Of a stretch of DNA of 64,000 bases, positions 44,404 through 52,851 are shown piece after piece; within the stretch, counting starts at the first letter, position 1; the number at the start of each line of letters is the position of its first letter. The notes below the pieces were generated by a model. That model had not been told where the DNA came from. It was given only the letters and a program-made list of their open reading frames with translations, and ran no database searches. Source of the DNA: Eggerthellaceae bacterium (GTDB lineage Bacteria; Actinomycetota; Coriobacteriia; Coriobacteriales; Eggerthellaceae). Position numbers and translations under genes: made by a program. The stretch covers positions 1 to 64,000 of the forward strand of contig SUUI01000003.1 in NCBI GenBank assembly GCA_015062605.1, given 5' to 3'.

Positions 44404-45516
44404 ATGGAACCGCAAGATCTGAAAACCGCCCACGCTAGCAATCGTGCAAGCGATGCAACGCTCGAAGTGCGCAATGCCTATCGGTCCTATGTTCATCGCA
44501 AGTGGCTGGCGCTCGTCATCGTTGCGGTTCTCACATTCGGTCTAGCGTTTATCTCGGTCATGCATGGAAGCTCCAACTTGCCCGCTGGCGATGTGCTAGC
44601 CGCGCTTTTCGGGCTCGGTGACGAGCATACGAGCATGGTTGTTTGGAGCCTGCGCATGCCCCATGTGCTCACTGCCGTCATCGGTGGTATCGCGCTGGCG
44701 CTGGCAGGTTGTTCGTTCCAAAGCGTGCTTGATAATCCGCTTGCCTCGGCGAGCACGCTCGGCATCTCGCAGGGTGCTGCATTCGGAGCATCGGTGGCAA
44801 TCATCGTGCTTGCTTCCTTCGATCCGATGGCATCTTCGGTCCACGACGGCGTTGTGTTCACGAACCCAACTACGACGGCTGTGTGCGCGTTTTTCGGTGC
44901 ACTTATCGCGATGCTCGTCATTTTGGCGCTTTCGCGCTTCCGCGACATGACGCCGCAGAGCATCGTCTTGGCAGGCGTCGCGCTCTCGGCGATGTTTTCC
45001 GGCGTGACGGCTCTCATCCAATACTTTGCGAACGACACGCAAGTCGCAGCTGTGGTGTTTTGGACGTTTGGAAGCCTGCGGCGTACTGGTTATTCGCAAA
45101 TCGGGATCATGGCGCTCGTGACCATCGCTGCCGCCGTATTCTTCCATTTCAATCGATGGAATTACAATGCCATGGAAAGCGGGGAGGGCTCGGCTCATGG
45201 TTTGGGCGTCTCTGTGAAGAACGTACGCCTATCCAACATGCTCGTCGCAACCCTTGCTGCTTCGACCGTGATCGCATTCTGCGGCACGATTAACTTCATC
45301 GGGCTTATCGCCCCGCATATCATGCGTCGTTTCATAGGAAGCGACTATCGTTACCTTCTTCCTGCCTCGGCATTTGCGGGTGCGGCTATTCTATTGATTA
45401 GCGATCTGATTGCATCATCGGTGATGACCGGCGTGATTTTGCCCATTGGTGCGATCACATCTCTTGTTGGCGCTCCGGTGTTCTTGTACTTGCTTATGAA
45501 GGGAATGCGTCGATGA
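44404..45516 (+). CDS. FecCD-family ABC transporter permease
   Basis: A 370-residue polytopic protein with about nine to ten helices. FecCD hallmarks are LRMPHVLTAVIGGIALALAG, FQSVLDNPLASASTLGISQGA and FIGLIAPHIMRRFIGSDYR. It forms the membrane channel for the lipoprotein's ligand. An N-terminal cytoplasmic segment of about 35 residues is longer than usual, and no strong ribosome-binding site precedes ATG 44404. The end overlaps the ATPase gene by four bases (ATGA). Confidence 0.9.
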   Translation: MEPQDLKTAHASNRASDATLEVRNAYRSYVHRKWLALVIVAVLTFGLAFISVMHGSSNLPAGDVLAALFGLGDEHTSMVVWSLRMPHVLTAVIGGIALALAGCSFQSVLDNPLASASTLGISQGAAFGASVAIIVLASFDPMASSVHDGVVFTNPTTTAVCAFFGALIAMLVILALSRFRDMTPQSIVLAGVALSAMFSGVTALIQYFANDTQVAAVVFWTFGSLRRTGYSQIGIMALVTIAAAVFFHFNRWNYNAMESGEGSAHGLGVSVKNVRLSNMLVATLAASTVIAFCGTINFIGLIAPHIMRRFIGSDYRYLLPASAFAGAAILLISDLIASSVMTGVILPIGAITSLVGAPVFLYLLMKGMRR

Positions 45517-46295
45517 GCGTTTCAAACCAGCATGAGAATATCGCTCTCACCGCAAACGATGTAGGGTTTAGCTACGTCGCCGATCAGAGCGTGCTCGAAA
45601 GCGTGAGTGCCGATATAGTTCCAGGGAGTTTTCTAGCTATCTTGGGTGTGAACGGCTGTGGCAAATCGACCTTGCTTTCATGCTTGGATGGCATTCTACG
45701 CCCGAAGCACGGGGTGATTCTTCTAAATGGCAGCGAGCTTTCCTCATTCTCCCGAGAAGAGCGAGCACAACACGTCGCCTATGTTGCCCAGCATAGCCAT
45801 GCGAATCAATTAACGGTATATGACAGTTTGCTTCTCGGACGAAAGCCCTATGTTCGCTTCTCCGCTTCAAAGGAAGATCACGACAGGGTTGATGAGATTA
45901 TCGCTCTGCTTTCTCTCGAGCCGCTTGCCCTTCGCTTCGTCGATGAGCTTTCGGGAGGGGAATACCAGAAGATCATCATCGCCCGGGCATTCGTGCAAGA
46001 CCCCGATGTGCTGTTGCTCGATGAGCCGACCAACAACCTTGATATGGCAAATCAAATCGAGGTGCTCTCGTTGGTTCGCGAGGCGGTAGATCAGCGTGGA
46101 TTGGCTGCCTGTGCAGTAATGCATGATATCAACCAGGCGCTTCGCTTTTGCGACCGCTTCCTCATGGTGAAAGATGGCCGTGTGGCGGCATATGGGGACA
46201 AAAGCATCATCACATCTGAGCGCATCCTCGATGTATATGGTGTCGAAGCCGACATCGTGGAACATGGACCCTACATGCTCGTTGTCCCGAAATAG
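45513..46295 (+). CDS. ABC transporter ATP-binding protein (FecE/BtuD-type)
   Basis: A 260-residue ATPase with Walker A GVNGCGKSTLL, Q-loop YVAQHSH, signature LSGGEYQKIIIARAF and Walker B VLLLDEPTNNLD. It energises uptake by the permease encoded just upstream. Together with the binding protein it forms a complete importer. A methyltransferase gene follows after 43 bases. Confidence 0.93.
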   Translation: MSVSNQHENIALTANDVGFSYVADQSVLESVSADIVPGSFLAILGVNGCGKSTLLSCLDGILRPKHGVILLNGSELSSFSREERAQHVAYVAQHSHANQLTVYDSLLLGRKPYVRFSASKEDHDRVDEIIALLSLEPLALRFVDELSGGEYQKIIIARAFVQDPDVLLLDEPTNNLDMANQIEVLSLVREAVDQRGLAACAVMHDINQALRFCDRFLMVKDGRVAAYGDKSIITSERILDVYGVEADIVEHGPYMLVVPK

Positions 46296-46338
46296 CAAAT
46301 CAACGTTTTCGCGTGTTGGATATGATCAGAGGTTCGTT

Positions 46339-46932
46339 ATGAATGAGATAGAAGCATATTTTGACGAGAAGGCTCCCGAGTGGGATGCACATTGCGAATG
46401 CCCAGGAATCAAACACATGGCCGTCGCGCATATTGCTGGTGTAACAGAGGGCTCGCGTGTTCTTGATGTCGGTTGCGGAACCGGTGTAATGGAGCCAGCG
46501 CTTTTCGCCTGCGGTGCGAAAAGCATCGTTGCGCTCGATTTGTCAGAAAAGATGATTGAGATAGCAGCATCGAAGTACCCGAGCATGCCCGTTTCTTTCG
46601 AGCAGGCGTGTGTAATCGAATATGCCACTCGAGATGGAATCGAACCGTTCGATCTGGTCGTCATATATAACGCTTATCCGCACATTCTCGACAAACAGGC
46701 TTTGGTTACAGCGGTATACCGTTTGCTTGCGCCGCACGGCCGCTTCCTCGTGGCGCACGGGGCGAGCAAGGAAACGATTAATGCACATCACCAAGCGGTT
46801 CCCGAAAGCGTGACAACTGGACTAAACAGCGCGGAAGAGGAGAGCGCCTTATGGTGCGATTCCTACGACATTGACGTCCTTATTGATACACCGTATTTCT
46901 ATTGTTTCGGAGGTACGAAGAGGGAAGCGTAG
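46339..46932 (+). CDS. class I SAM-dependent methyltransferase linked to the ABC importer
   Basis: A 197-residue protein with motif I VLDVGCGTGVMEPALFACG, post-I LDLSEKMIEIA, and IEPFDLVVIYNAYPHI as motif II. Its Methyltransf_11/25 fold is clear but the substrate is unknown. ATG 46339 has AGAGG six bases upstream. It directly follows the FecBCD-type genes, so it may modify or release the imported chelate, or simply share regulation. Confidence 0.8.
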   Translation: MNEIEAYFDEKAPEWDAHCECPGIKHMAVAHIAGVTEGSRVLDVGCGTGVMEPALFACGAKSIVALDLSEKMIEIAASKYPSMPVSFEQACVIEYATRDGIEPFDLVVIYNAYPHILDKQALVTAVYRLLAPHGRFLVAHGASKETINAHHQAVPESVTTGLNSAEEESALWCDSYDIDVLIDTPYFYCFGGTKREA

Positions 46933-46969
46933 CCGATGCTCCACGGGCAAGTAGACACGCAAAAAAGAC

Positions 46970-46997
46970 TTGCGCGTTTGCAGGCTTTTGCTATAAT
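46970..46997 (+). promoter_or_regulatory. tRNA-Asn promoter
   Basis: TTGCGC (46970-46975), a 16-base spacer and a perfect TATAAT (46992-46997), 28 bases before the mature tRNA. Confidence 0.7.
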
Positions 46998-47025
46998 TCT
47001 TTTTTGCGCACTCAAGCGCCTGAAT

Positions 47026-47100
47026 TCCTCGGTAGCTCAACGGCAGAGCATCCGGCTGTTAACCGGAGGGTTGTAGGTTCGAATCCTACCCGGGGAGCCA
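47026..47100 (+). tRNA. tRNA-Asn (anticodon GTT)
   Basis: A 75-nt cloverleaf. Acceptor arms TCCTCGG and CCGGGGA pair, with discriminator G and encoded CCA. The anticodon stem TCCGG / CCGGA encloses CTGTTAA, giving GTT. The T loop contains GGTTCGAATCC. Confidence 0.97.
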
Positions 47101-47110
47101 TGAATCTTCG

Positions 47111-47135
47111 AAGCCCGCTTCGGCGGGCTTTCTTG
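47111..47135 (+). terminator. intrinsic terminator after tRNA-Asn
   Basis: Stem AAGCCCGC / GCGGGCTT with a TTCG tetraloop, followed by TCTTG. Confidence 0.75.
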
Positions 47136-47318
47136 ATGCCCTGACGGCAGATTCAATCTCTTCTTGAGGGGGCGCACGATTAGTTGCCAATGCTTTAAAT
47201 CGCGCAGATTCCCATCGTGCATAGGCTGTAAACCCGCAAAGAGCCCCGGCATGTTTGAATGCTGACAGCTCAGAGGGAGTAGCGTTACAATCTGTAATAT
47301 GATGCTTGGGGGGATATC

Positions 47319-48116
47319 ATGAAGATTACGGCTCTGATAGAAAATACATCGGCTCACGATGATTGCATCGCCGAATTCGGTCTGAGCTTCCTCATTGAGG
47401 CGAATGGACGTCGTATCCTCTTTGATGCTGGTCAAACAGGCAAAATCGTCGAAAACGCCCAAGTTCTCGGCATCGATTTGCAATCGGTCGATGCCTGCGT
47501 TCTCTCTCACGGCCATTACGATCACGCCAATGGATTTCCCTCGTTTTTCCAGATGAATGGTCAAGCGCACCTGTATGTGAGGCGAGGTTTTGAAGGCGAT
47601 TTTTGGGCCGAGCGAGGTGATTTCATCGGAGTAACACGTGAACTGGTCGAAAGCAATCGGGTGGTAGTGCTCGACCAGGAGCGCTTCGATCTCGGCGATG
47701 GGTTTATGATCCTGTCATACGCGTATCATGAGCCGATGTTTCCCATTGAGCCCTTCGGCTTGTACATAAAGGAGGAAGAGAATCTTATTCCAGATACCTT
47801 CCTTCATGAGCAGTATTTGTTGGTTGTTGAGGGTTCGACGCGCTTGCTCGTGAGCGGTTGTTCTCACCGGGGGATCCGCAACATACTGCATTGGAGCGTT
47901 GGGGAGGTTCCGACGCACATTCTGGGCGGCTTCCATTTCATGAAGGTTCCTGTAGACGATACGGCATACTTTGATGCTGCAGCCGATGATCTGCTGCGAT
48001 TCCCAGCTACGTACATGACGTGCCATTGTACGGGGCTTGATCAGTATGAATACCTTAAGAAGCGTATGGGCAATCGGCTTGACTACATCGCTGCTGGTCG
48101 AGTTATCGAAATATAG
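47319..48116 (+). CDS. metallo-beta-lactamase-fold hydrolase
   Basis: A 265-residue protein with the metal-binding motif SHGHYDHANG near residue 66 and later conserved histidines in VSGCSHRGI and TCHCTG. It resembles the archaeal-type dihydropterin-phosphate (DHPS-like) MBL subgroup. That group is loosely linked to pterin metabolism, but the substrate cannot be inferred. The ATG has GGGGGGA upstream. It converges with the ThiF gene that ends the aldehyde oxidoreductase operon. Confidence 0.82.
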   Translation: MKITALIENTSAHDDCIAEFGLSFLIEANGRRILFDAGQTGKIVENAQVLGIDLQSVDACVLSHGHYDHANGFPSFFQMNGQAHLYVRRGFEGDFWAERGDFIGVTRELVESNRVVVLDQERFDLGDGFMILSYAYHEPMFPIEPFGLYIKEEENLIPDTFLHEQYLLVVEGSTRLLVSGCSHRGIRNILHWSVGEVPTHILGGFHFMKVPVDDTAYFDAAADDLLRFPATYMTCHCTGLDQYEYLKKRMGNRLDYIAAGRVIEI

Positions 48117-48146
48117 AAAGATGGAGAAACAGCTACGTGGATTGCT

Positions 48147-48836
48147 TTAGCGTAGCTCAATGTCATCGATAGAGCCATCGAGTAAATCGACCATGAGCAG
48201 GCGATTGCGAATCTGCCCTGGGCGGTCAAGCAGGACTTTTACGCATTCAGCTGCCTGAATTGCAGAAATGACGTATGCCGTGAAAGGCAGGTTGCCGAGC
48301 AGTTTATGCTGGCTTTCTCTCTTGGTGTCACCATAGATGGTCGGAAACGACACATCGCCGGGATATACAGTGCACGTTTGACCGAACCAGCCTGCGATGG
48401 CACCGTACACAATGGGAATACCGAGCTGTTGGCAGGCATGTGCTGCCCAGAAACGCGCCTCGAAATTATCGAGGCAGTCGATGACGCAATCGACTCCCGC
48501 GAGCAACTCGGTGGCATTGGCTTCGGTGAGGTAGGTGACGCAGGATTCGACGGAAACTTCGCTGTTGATCTCGTTCACGTGTTCAGCAGCAACAATCGCT
48601 TTTTCTCGGCCCAGCACTGTTTCGGTGCTGAGCAGTTGTCGGTTAAGGTTGCTTTCCTCAAAAACATCCCCATCAACGACGCGCAAGTAACCGACGCCGA
48701 TACGGGCGAGCGCCTCGATAACCAAGCCTCCGAGCCCACCGCAGCCGACGATTGCCACGCGTTTGCCTGCGAGTACTGCGCATTCCTCAATCGAGAGCGC
48801 TTGCATGTTCCTGTCGTAGCGATGTTTAAGGTTCAT
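48147..48836 (-). CDS. ThiF/MoeB-family adenylyltransferase
   Basis: A 229-residue E1-like enzyme. The nucleotide-binding GCGGLGGLVIEALARIGVG, the Arg/Asn segment ESNLNRQLL and VDCVIDCLDNFEAR are typical. Such enzymes adenylate the C-terminal Gly-Gly of a ubiquitin-like sulfur carrier. The carrier is very likely the MoaD-like protein encoded 3.5 kb upstream in the same operon. The usual C-terminal zinc CxxC pairs are not present, which some ThiF/HesA relatives also lack. Last gene of the operon. Confidence 0.85.
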   Translation of the reverse strand: MNLKHRYDRNMQALSIEECAVLAGKRVAIVGCGGLGGLVIEALARIGVGYLRVVDGDVFEESNLNRQLLSTETVLGREKAIVAAEHVNEINSEVSVESCVTYLTEANATELLAGVDCVIDCLDNFEARFWAAHACQQLGIPIVYGAIAGWFGQTCTVYPGDVSFPTIYGDTKRESQHKLLGNLPFTAYVISAIQAAECVKVLLDRPGQIRNRLLMVDLLDGSIDDIELR

Positions 48837-48899
48837 ATGTGTTCCTCGATTGCCTTCGGGTCTATGGTTTTCAATGCAATTACGTGCGGGTATTATCCA

Positions 48900-49196
48900 T
48901 TATCCGCCAGAGGACAGGAATCGCAAAGTGAATATGTGCTTGAAGGCGGCAAGCGCATCATGGTTGCCGTATGCGGAAAGCCTCGTACGCTCAAAGGCGA
49001 GCGTGCCGAGCACTCGGTTTTCAAGTGGTTCGATGGCGACGCAGCATTCTTCGTCGCCATCGTTAAACACCCATTGCATGCTTGCGTTCAGCTTTAAAGC
49101 GAGCTCGTCGCGAAGCCATGCTTCGATTCGGCGATAGGCAATGCCGCAATCGATTTCGATATTTCCTTCGCTAGCATACGTTTTGGTTACGCGTCC
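48900..49196 (-). CDS. open frame in frame with the preceding Fe-S gene but without a start codon
   Basis: Ninety-eight codons are open between the TAA that ends the NuoG-like gene and a TAA at 48902-48900. The translation looks like a folded protein, with segments such as IEIDCGIAYRRIEAWLRDEL and CVAIEPLENRVLGTLAFER, ending HIFTLRFLSSGG. The first in-frame ATG is only at 49079, within the apparent domain. A GTA stands where a GTG start would fit, eight bases after AAGGA. Possibilities are stop readthrough, a non-standard start, a recent start mutation or a sequencing error. I do not recognise the family. Confidence 0.45.
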   Translation of the reverse strand, partial: GRVTKTYASEGNIEIDCGIAYRRIEAWLRDELALKLNASMQWVFNDGDEECCVAIEPLENRVLGTLAFERTRLSAYGNHDALAAFKHIFTLRFLSSGG

Positions 49197-49967
49197 TTAT
49201 ACGAAACGGTATGTTTGCATCATCTCGTTTGCGAGTTTCTTTTTGCGGCATGCATCGCATACTGCTTGCGCATCGATGTTTTTGTCGTCAGCAGCAAACG
49301 CAACCGATTCTTTTGTGCCCATGAGCGCCCCGCATTCAACGCAGAATTGTAGTTCGAACTCGCGGTTCCATATGGTGCGGGTCCTTTCCGCTTCGACATA
49401 GTCGATTGCGTTTGTCGGACAGACGTTTGCGCAGCTTAAGCATCCAACACAGAACGCAGATGGCTTATCGAATGGTGTGGATACCTTTTTGTCGATGCCG
49501 CGGTTCACGGTGCTGATGGCACCCGTGCCAAGGCTTGCGCATGCCTGCACGCATAAGCCGCACAGAATGCACTTCTCGTTATCGATGGTAACGAGGCGGT
49601 CAACGCCGTTCACATCGAGCGCAGCACCCATCTGGCCTATACCAGGCGCATCAGGGGCGCGGTGCGCGAGCAGGGCATATAGGACTGCCCGTTCTTCACG
49701 GATCTTGTTGCTTTGCGTGAAAATCTCACATTCGCCATCGATGGGGTAGACGCACGAGGTCACGATTTTCGTCCTGCCACGCTGTTTCAATTCGACGATG
49801 CAGATGCGGCAGCATGCGCGATGGTTGTCGAAGGCGTCGTGACGGCACAGCGTGGGGATGTAGATCCCGTTGCGTTTGGCTACGTCGAAGATGTATTCGC
49901 CCTTCTCGCAGGTGCATTCGATGCCGTCGATGGTGACGGTCAGCATCTTATTGTCGTTCACACTCAT
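49197..49967 (-). CDS. NuoG/HndD-like iron-sulfur subunit lacking a catalytic domain
   Basis: A 256-residue protein. An N-terminal [2Fe-2S] ferredoxin domain (CRHDAFDNHRACCRICIVE) is followed by cluster motifs CILCGLCVQAC and CVGCLSCANVCP. The end carries a four-cysteine group (CVECG and CDAC) instead of the H-cluster domain of HydA/HndD or the NuoG molybdopterin domain. It therefore acts as an electron wire. ATG 49967 has GGAGG at good spacing and overlaps the NuoF-like gene by four bases. In this operon it probably links the NADH-binding subunit to aldehyde oxidoreductase or ferredoxin. Confidence 0.88.
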   Translation of the reverse strand: MSVNDNKMLTVTIDGIECTCEKGEYIFDVAKRNGIYIPTLCRHDAFDNHRACCRICIVELKQRGRTKIVTSCVYPIDGECEIFTQSNKIREERAVLYALLAHRAPDAPGIGQMGAALDVNGVDRLVTIDNEKCILCGLCVQACASLGTGAISTVNRGIDKKVSTPFDKPSAFCVGCLSCANVCPTNAIDYVEAERTRTIWNREFELQFCVECGALMGTKESVAFAADDKNIDAQAVCDACRKKKLANEMMQTYRFV

Positions 49968-51760
49968 GACGGCCTCCTCTCGGTCAGCACGGCGTCGGCG
50001 TTGCACGCCTCGCGGCAGCTGCCGCATGCGATGCACTTGATAGGATCGATGACGTGCGCCTGCTTTCGCACTCCCGTAATCGCGTCGGCAGGGCAGGCGC
50101 GCTGGCACAGGCCACAGCCGATGCATTTGTCCGGATCGATGGCGAATTGCGTAAGCTTTGCGCACACGCCTGCTGGGCAACTTTTCTCGTTGATATGTGC
50201 TTCGTACTCGTTGCGGAAGAATTTGATGGTGGTGAGTACCGGGTTTGGTGCGGTGCGGCCGAGCGCGCACAAAGAGGCATCTTGCATCATGTGGCCGATA
50301 CGCTCCAGAAGCTCGATATCGCCATCTTTGCCACGACCTTCGCAAATGTCGGTGAGGATTTTGCGCATCTGCCGCAAACCCTCACGGCACGGAGTGCACT
50401 TGCCGCAGCTTTCCTCGCAAAGGAAGTCGACGTAATAGCGTGCTACCTCAACCATGCATGAGCGGTCGTCCATGACTATCATTCCGCCGGATCCCATCAT
50501 CGCTCCGTATTCGACGAGCGTATCGAAATCCACGGGCAGGTCAAGCAGTGATTCGGGGATGCAACCGCCCGAGGGGCCGCCCGTCTGTATGGCCTTGAAG
50601 GGGCGGTCGCCGATGATGCCTCCGCCGATATCGTAAATGAGCGTGCGTAGTGTCGTGCCCATTGGAACCTCGACGAGGCCTGTGTGCTTGACCTTACCGA
50701 CCATTGCGAACACCTTCGTGCCCTTTGATCTTTCAGTACCAAGTTCGGCATATTTCTCTCCGCCGTCGCGCAGGATGATGGGAATCGATGCGAGCGACTC
50801 TACATTGTTGAGCACAGTCGGATGATCGAACAGACCACGCTGTACGCTTCGGACATATTTTGCGCGTGGTTCGCCGACCTTGCCCTCGATTGACTGCATG
50901 AGTGCCGTTGATTCGCCACAGACGAAGGCGCCCCCGCCGCGGACGATGGAAAGATTGAGTTTGTGGTCGGTGCCTAAGATTGACTCACCGAGGATGCCAG
51001 CTGCGTACGCATCGTCGATGGCGTGCTGGATGTGGTCGCGTGCTAAGGCATACTCATCGCGGATATAAAGGATGCCTTCTTCGGCTTGGATGGCGAGTGC
51101 ACCGATGATCATGCCTTCGATGACTGCATGCGGGCAACCTTCCATCGTCGAACCGTCCATGAACGCGCCAGGGTCGCCCTCATCGCCATTGCAGACGATA
51201 TATTTAGGCCACTCATCATAGCTCGCTGCTGAGCGCCATTTGGTGCCCGTGGGGAAGCCTGCGCCGCCCTTGCCTCGCAAACCGCTTTTCTCAACCTCAG
51301 AGATGATCTCGTCCGGTGTCATGGTAAGCGCGCGTTTGAGGCCCTCGTAGCCGCCGCGTGCGATGTAGTCATCGATTGAAAGCGGGTCGATGATGCCGAC
51401 GTCCTTGAGCACGACCTTGTGCTGCAGTGCATAGTATGGGTTATCATCCATGTGCTCGAAAAACTCGCCGTCTCTCCTGAACATGAGCTTCTTTATCGGC
51501 TCACCCTCAAGCGAGTCGATGACGGCGGAAGCGTCCTTCGCGGAAACCCGATAGTACATGAGGTCGCGCGGCATGAAGCGCACGACCGGACCCTGCTCGC
51601 ATTCTCCCGAGCAGCCTGTGCGCACGACATCGATTGCAACATCGCCGGTTAGTTCGCGCGCGGCAAGTTCAGCCTCAAGTGCGGCGGCGACATCGAGTGC
51701 TCCGTTTGCAATGCAGCCTGTGCCGCAACAGACTAAGATCTTTTCGGTTCCGTTGATCAT
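49964..51760 (-). CDS. NuoF/HndC-like NAD(P)H-binding flavoprotein
   Basis: A 598-residue protein. The N-terminal thioredoxin-like [2Fe-2S] domain (VCCGTGCIANGA, TGCSGECEQG) is followed by the NuoF core with the FMN/NADH glycine-rich motifs GLRGKGGAGFPTGTKW and VCNGDEGDPGAF, and the cluster motif ESCGKCTPCREG. A C-terminal ferredoxin pair follows (CIGCGLCQRACP, CIACGSCREAC). The same layout occurs in electron-bifurcating HydB/HndC. No hydrogenase gene follows; the operon supplies an aldehyde oxidoreductase instead. Confidence 0.93.
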   Translation of the reverse strand: MINGTEKILVCCGTGCIANGALDVAAALEAELAARELTGDVAIDVVRTGCSGECEQGPVVRFMPRDLMYYRVSAKDASAVIDSLEGEPIKKLMFRRDGEFFEHMDDNPYYALQHKVVLKDVGIIDPLSIDDYIARGGYEGLKRALTMTPDEIISEVEKSGLRGKGGAGFPTGTKWRSAASYDEWPKYIVCNGDEGDPGAFMDGSTMEGCPHAVIEGMIIGALAIQAEEGILYIRDEYALARDHIQHAIDDAYAAGILGESILGTDHKLNLSIVRGGGAFVCGESTALMQSIEGKVGEPRAKYVRSVQRGLFDHPTVLNNVESLASIPIILRDGGEKYAELGTERSKGTKVFAMVGKVKHTGLVEVPMGTTLRTLIYDIGGGIIGDRPFKAIQTGGPSGGCIPESLLDLPVDFDTLVEYGAMMGSGGMIVMDDRSCMVEVARYYVDFLCEESCGKCTPCREGLRQMRKILTDICEGRGKDGDIELLERIGHMMQDASLCALGRTAPNPVLTTIKFFRNEYEAHINEKSCPAGVCAKLTQFAIDPDKCIGCGLCQRACPADAITGVRKQAHVIDPIKCIACGSCREACNADAVLTERRPS

Positions 51761-52251
51761 GCCTGCCCACCTCCTTCAGCTCCCGAACTGGCATACATTT
51801 CGATAATGCCGGGGACCTGATCGACGCGCAGCTTATTGTGGTACACGCCATCCACGAGCATGACAGGTGCAAGTGCGCAAGAGCCGAGGCAATTGACGAG
51901 TTCGATAGAGAATTTCCCATCCTCGCTCGTTTCGCCTGGATCGATCCCAAGGTCGCGCTTGAGTTCCGTCACGAGGTTCATGGAACCACGCAGATGGCAT
52001 GCGGTGCCATTGCAGATCTTGATGATGTGCTCACCCTTCGGGGTAAGCGAAAGCGCCTTGTAGAACGTGGCCATGGAGTACAGCTGCGACTGTGCACACC
52101 CCAAGTACTCCGATAGTGCCGCGATTCCCTCCTCAGGAATGTAGTTGAACGCATGTTGCATATCCTGCATTGCGGCCAAGGCGAACCGCTGGTCTTTGGG
52201 ATATACCTCAATGATCTTTTCGATCTTCGAGATTTGTTCGGAATCGGTCAT
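51757..52251 (-). CDS. NuoE/HndA-like [2Fe-2S] subunit
   Basis: A 164-residue thioredoxin-fold protein with four cysteine ligands: CNGTAC-HLRGS near residue 89 and CLGSCALAPVM near residue 130. It pairs with the NuoF-like flavoprotein. ATG 52251 has GAGGTG six bases upstream; the GTG at 52257 is less likely. The end overlaps the next gene by four bases. Confidence 0.93.
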   Translation of the reverse strand: MTDSEQISKIEKIIEVYPKDQRFALAAMQDMQHAFNYIPEEGIAALSEYLGCAQSQLYSMATFYKALSLTPKGEHIIKICNGTACHLRGSMNLVTELKRDLGIDPGETSEDGKFSIELVNCLGSCALAPVMLVDGVYHNKLRVDQVPGIIEMYASSGAEGGGQA

Positions 52252-52352
52252 ACGCACCTCGTTTTCCCGTGAGAAAGGATTTGGGAAAGCGATCCTTCCT
52301 TCACGGAGTTATGTCGCACGTTCAAGGGGAAACCCTGGCGTGCGAACCTTGC

Positions 52353-52625
52353 TTACCCACCGGCGACGACGGGAGTGATGGCGACGTAATCATCTTCTGT
52401 CAGAGGCGTCGCCACGCCATCGAGATGCTCGATGTGGCGACCGTTGACCATGATGATGACATCGTCACCCTTGTCGGTGCCGTCGTCATTCAATAAGAGG
52501 TTTTGGAATGCAGGCCATCGTTGGGATAGATTGCCCATAAGCGTTAAAACGTCGCGCGGCGCAGGAACGTCACACGATTTGCATTGGGCTATGTGCCGAT
52601 ATGTCGCGAAGAACTTTACAAGCAT
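52353..52625 (-). CDS. MoaD/ThiS-like ubiquitin-fold sulfur carrier
   Basis: A 90-residue protein beginning MLVKFFATYRHIA and ending in VVAGG, the Gly-Gly tail needed for adenylation and thiocarboxylation. It also has IIMVNGRHIEHLDG, typical of MoaD. It would donate sulfur to molybdopterin or tungstopterin, with activation by the ThiF protein at the operon end. The ribosome-binding site is GGGGGG at 52638-52633, seven bases from the ATG. MoaD-like genes are common neighbours of tungsten aldehyde oxidoreductases. Confidence 0.88.
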   Translation of the reverse strand: MLVKFFATYRHIAQCKSCDVPAPRDVLTLMGNLSQRWPAFQNLLLNDDGTDKGDDVIIMVNGRHIEHLDGVATPLTEDDYVAITPVVAGG

Positions 52626-52718
52626 CACGAATCCCCCCGAAGCTGATGCCCATTTGAAAGTATGCTACGTGAATCCGTGTCCCTATGTAATTATCCCCCA
52701 TAAACCTTTTTGGTACAA

Positions 52719-52809
52719 TGTGAAGCAATCGGCGAGTAGCTGGGTGCAGCTCTCTTTAGGGAGCCGCCCCAGCATCTCGCCCTGGGGGGGCATGAAAACA
52801 CGCATCACA
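52719..52809 (-). ncRNA. structured leader RNA upstream of the moaD-like gene; possible riboswitch
   Basis: Read on the minus strand, TGTGATGC (from 52809) and GCTTCACA (to 52719) close the element. Inside is a long arm GGCGAG-AT-GCTGGG pairing with CCCAGC-TA-CTCGCC, capped by a further stem GGCTCC/GAGAGC. A seven-C run (complement of 52784-52790) is unpaired and could bind the GGGGGG ribosome-binding site of moaD (52638-52633). Placement between aor and moaD suggests a molybdenum/tungsten-cofactor sensor, but I cannot match the Moco/Tuco consensus, so a different class or a simple processing structure is possible. Confidence 0.45.
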
Positions 52810-52816
52810 CTTACAC

Positions 52817-52847
52817 GGGCGGGCTGCCCTGAAGCGGCTCGCCCGCC
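52817..52847 (-). terminator. GC-rich hairpin after the aldehyde oxidoreductase gene
   Basis: GGCGGGC and GCCCGCC (outer arms 52847-52841 and 52824-52818 on the minus strand) form a stem five bases past the aor stop. No T-run follows, so it is more likely an mRNA 3' stabiliser or weak attenuator before the moaD part of the operon than a full terminator. Confidence 0.45.
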
Positions 52848-52851
52848 TGTA

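Noticed and set aside
52714-52847. A plus-strand small RNA from the TACAAT at 52714-52719 through the GC-rich hairpin
   Set aside because: The -10-like box would start transcription inside the closing stem and has no -35; a minus-strand leader of moaD explains the structure better, though I cannot exclude it.
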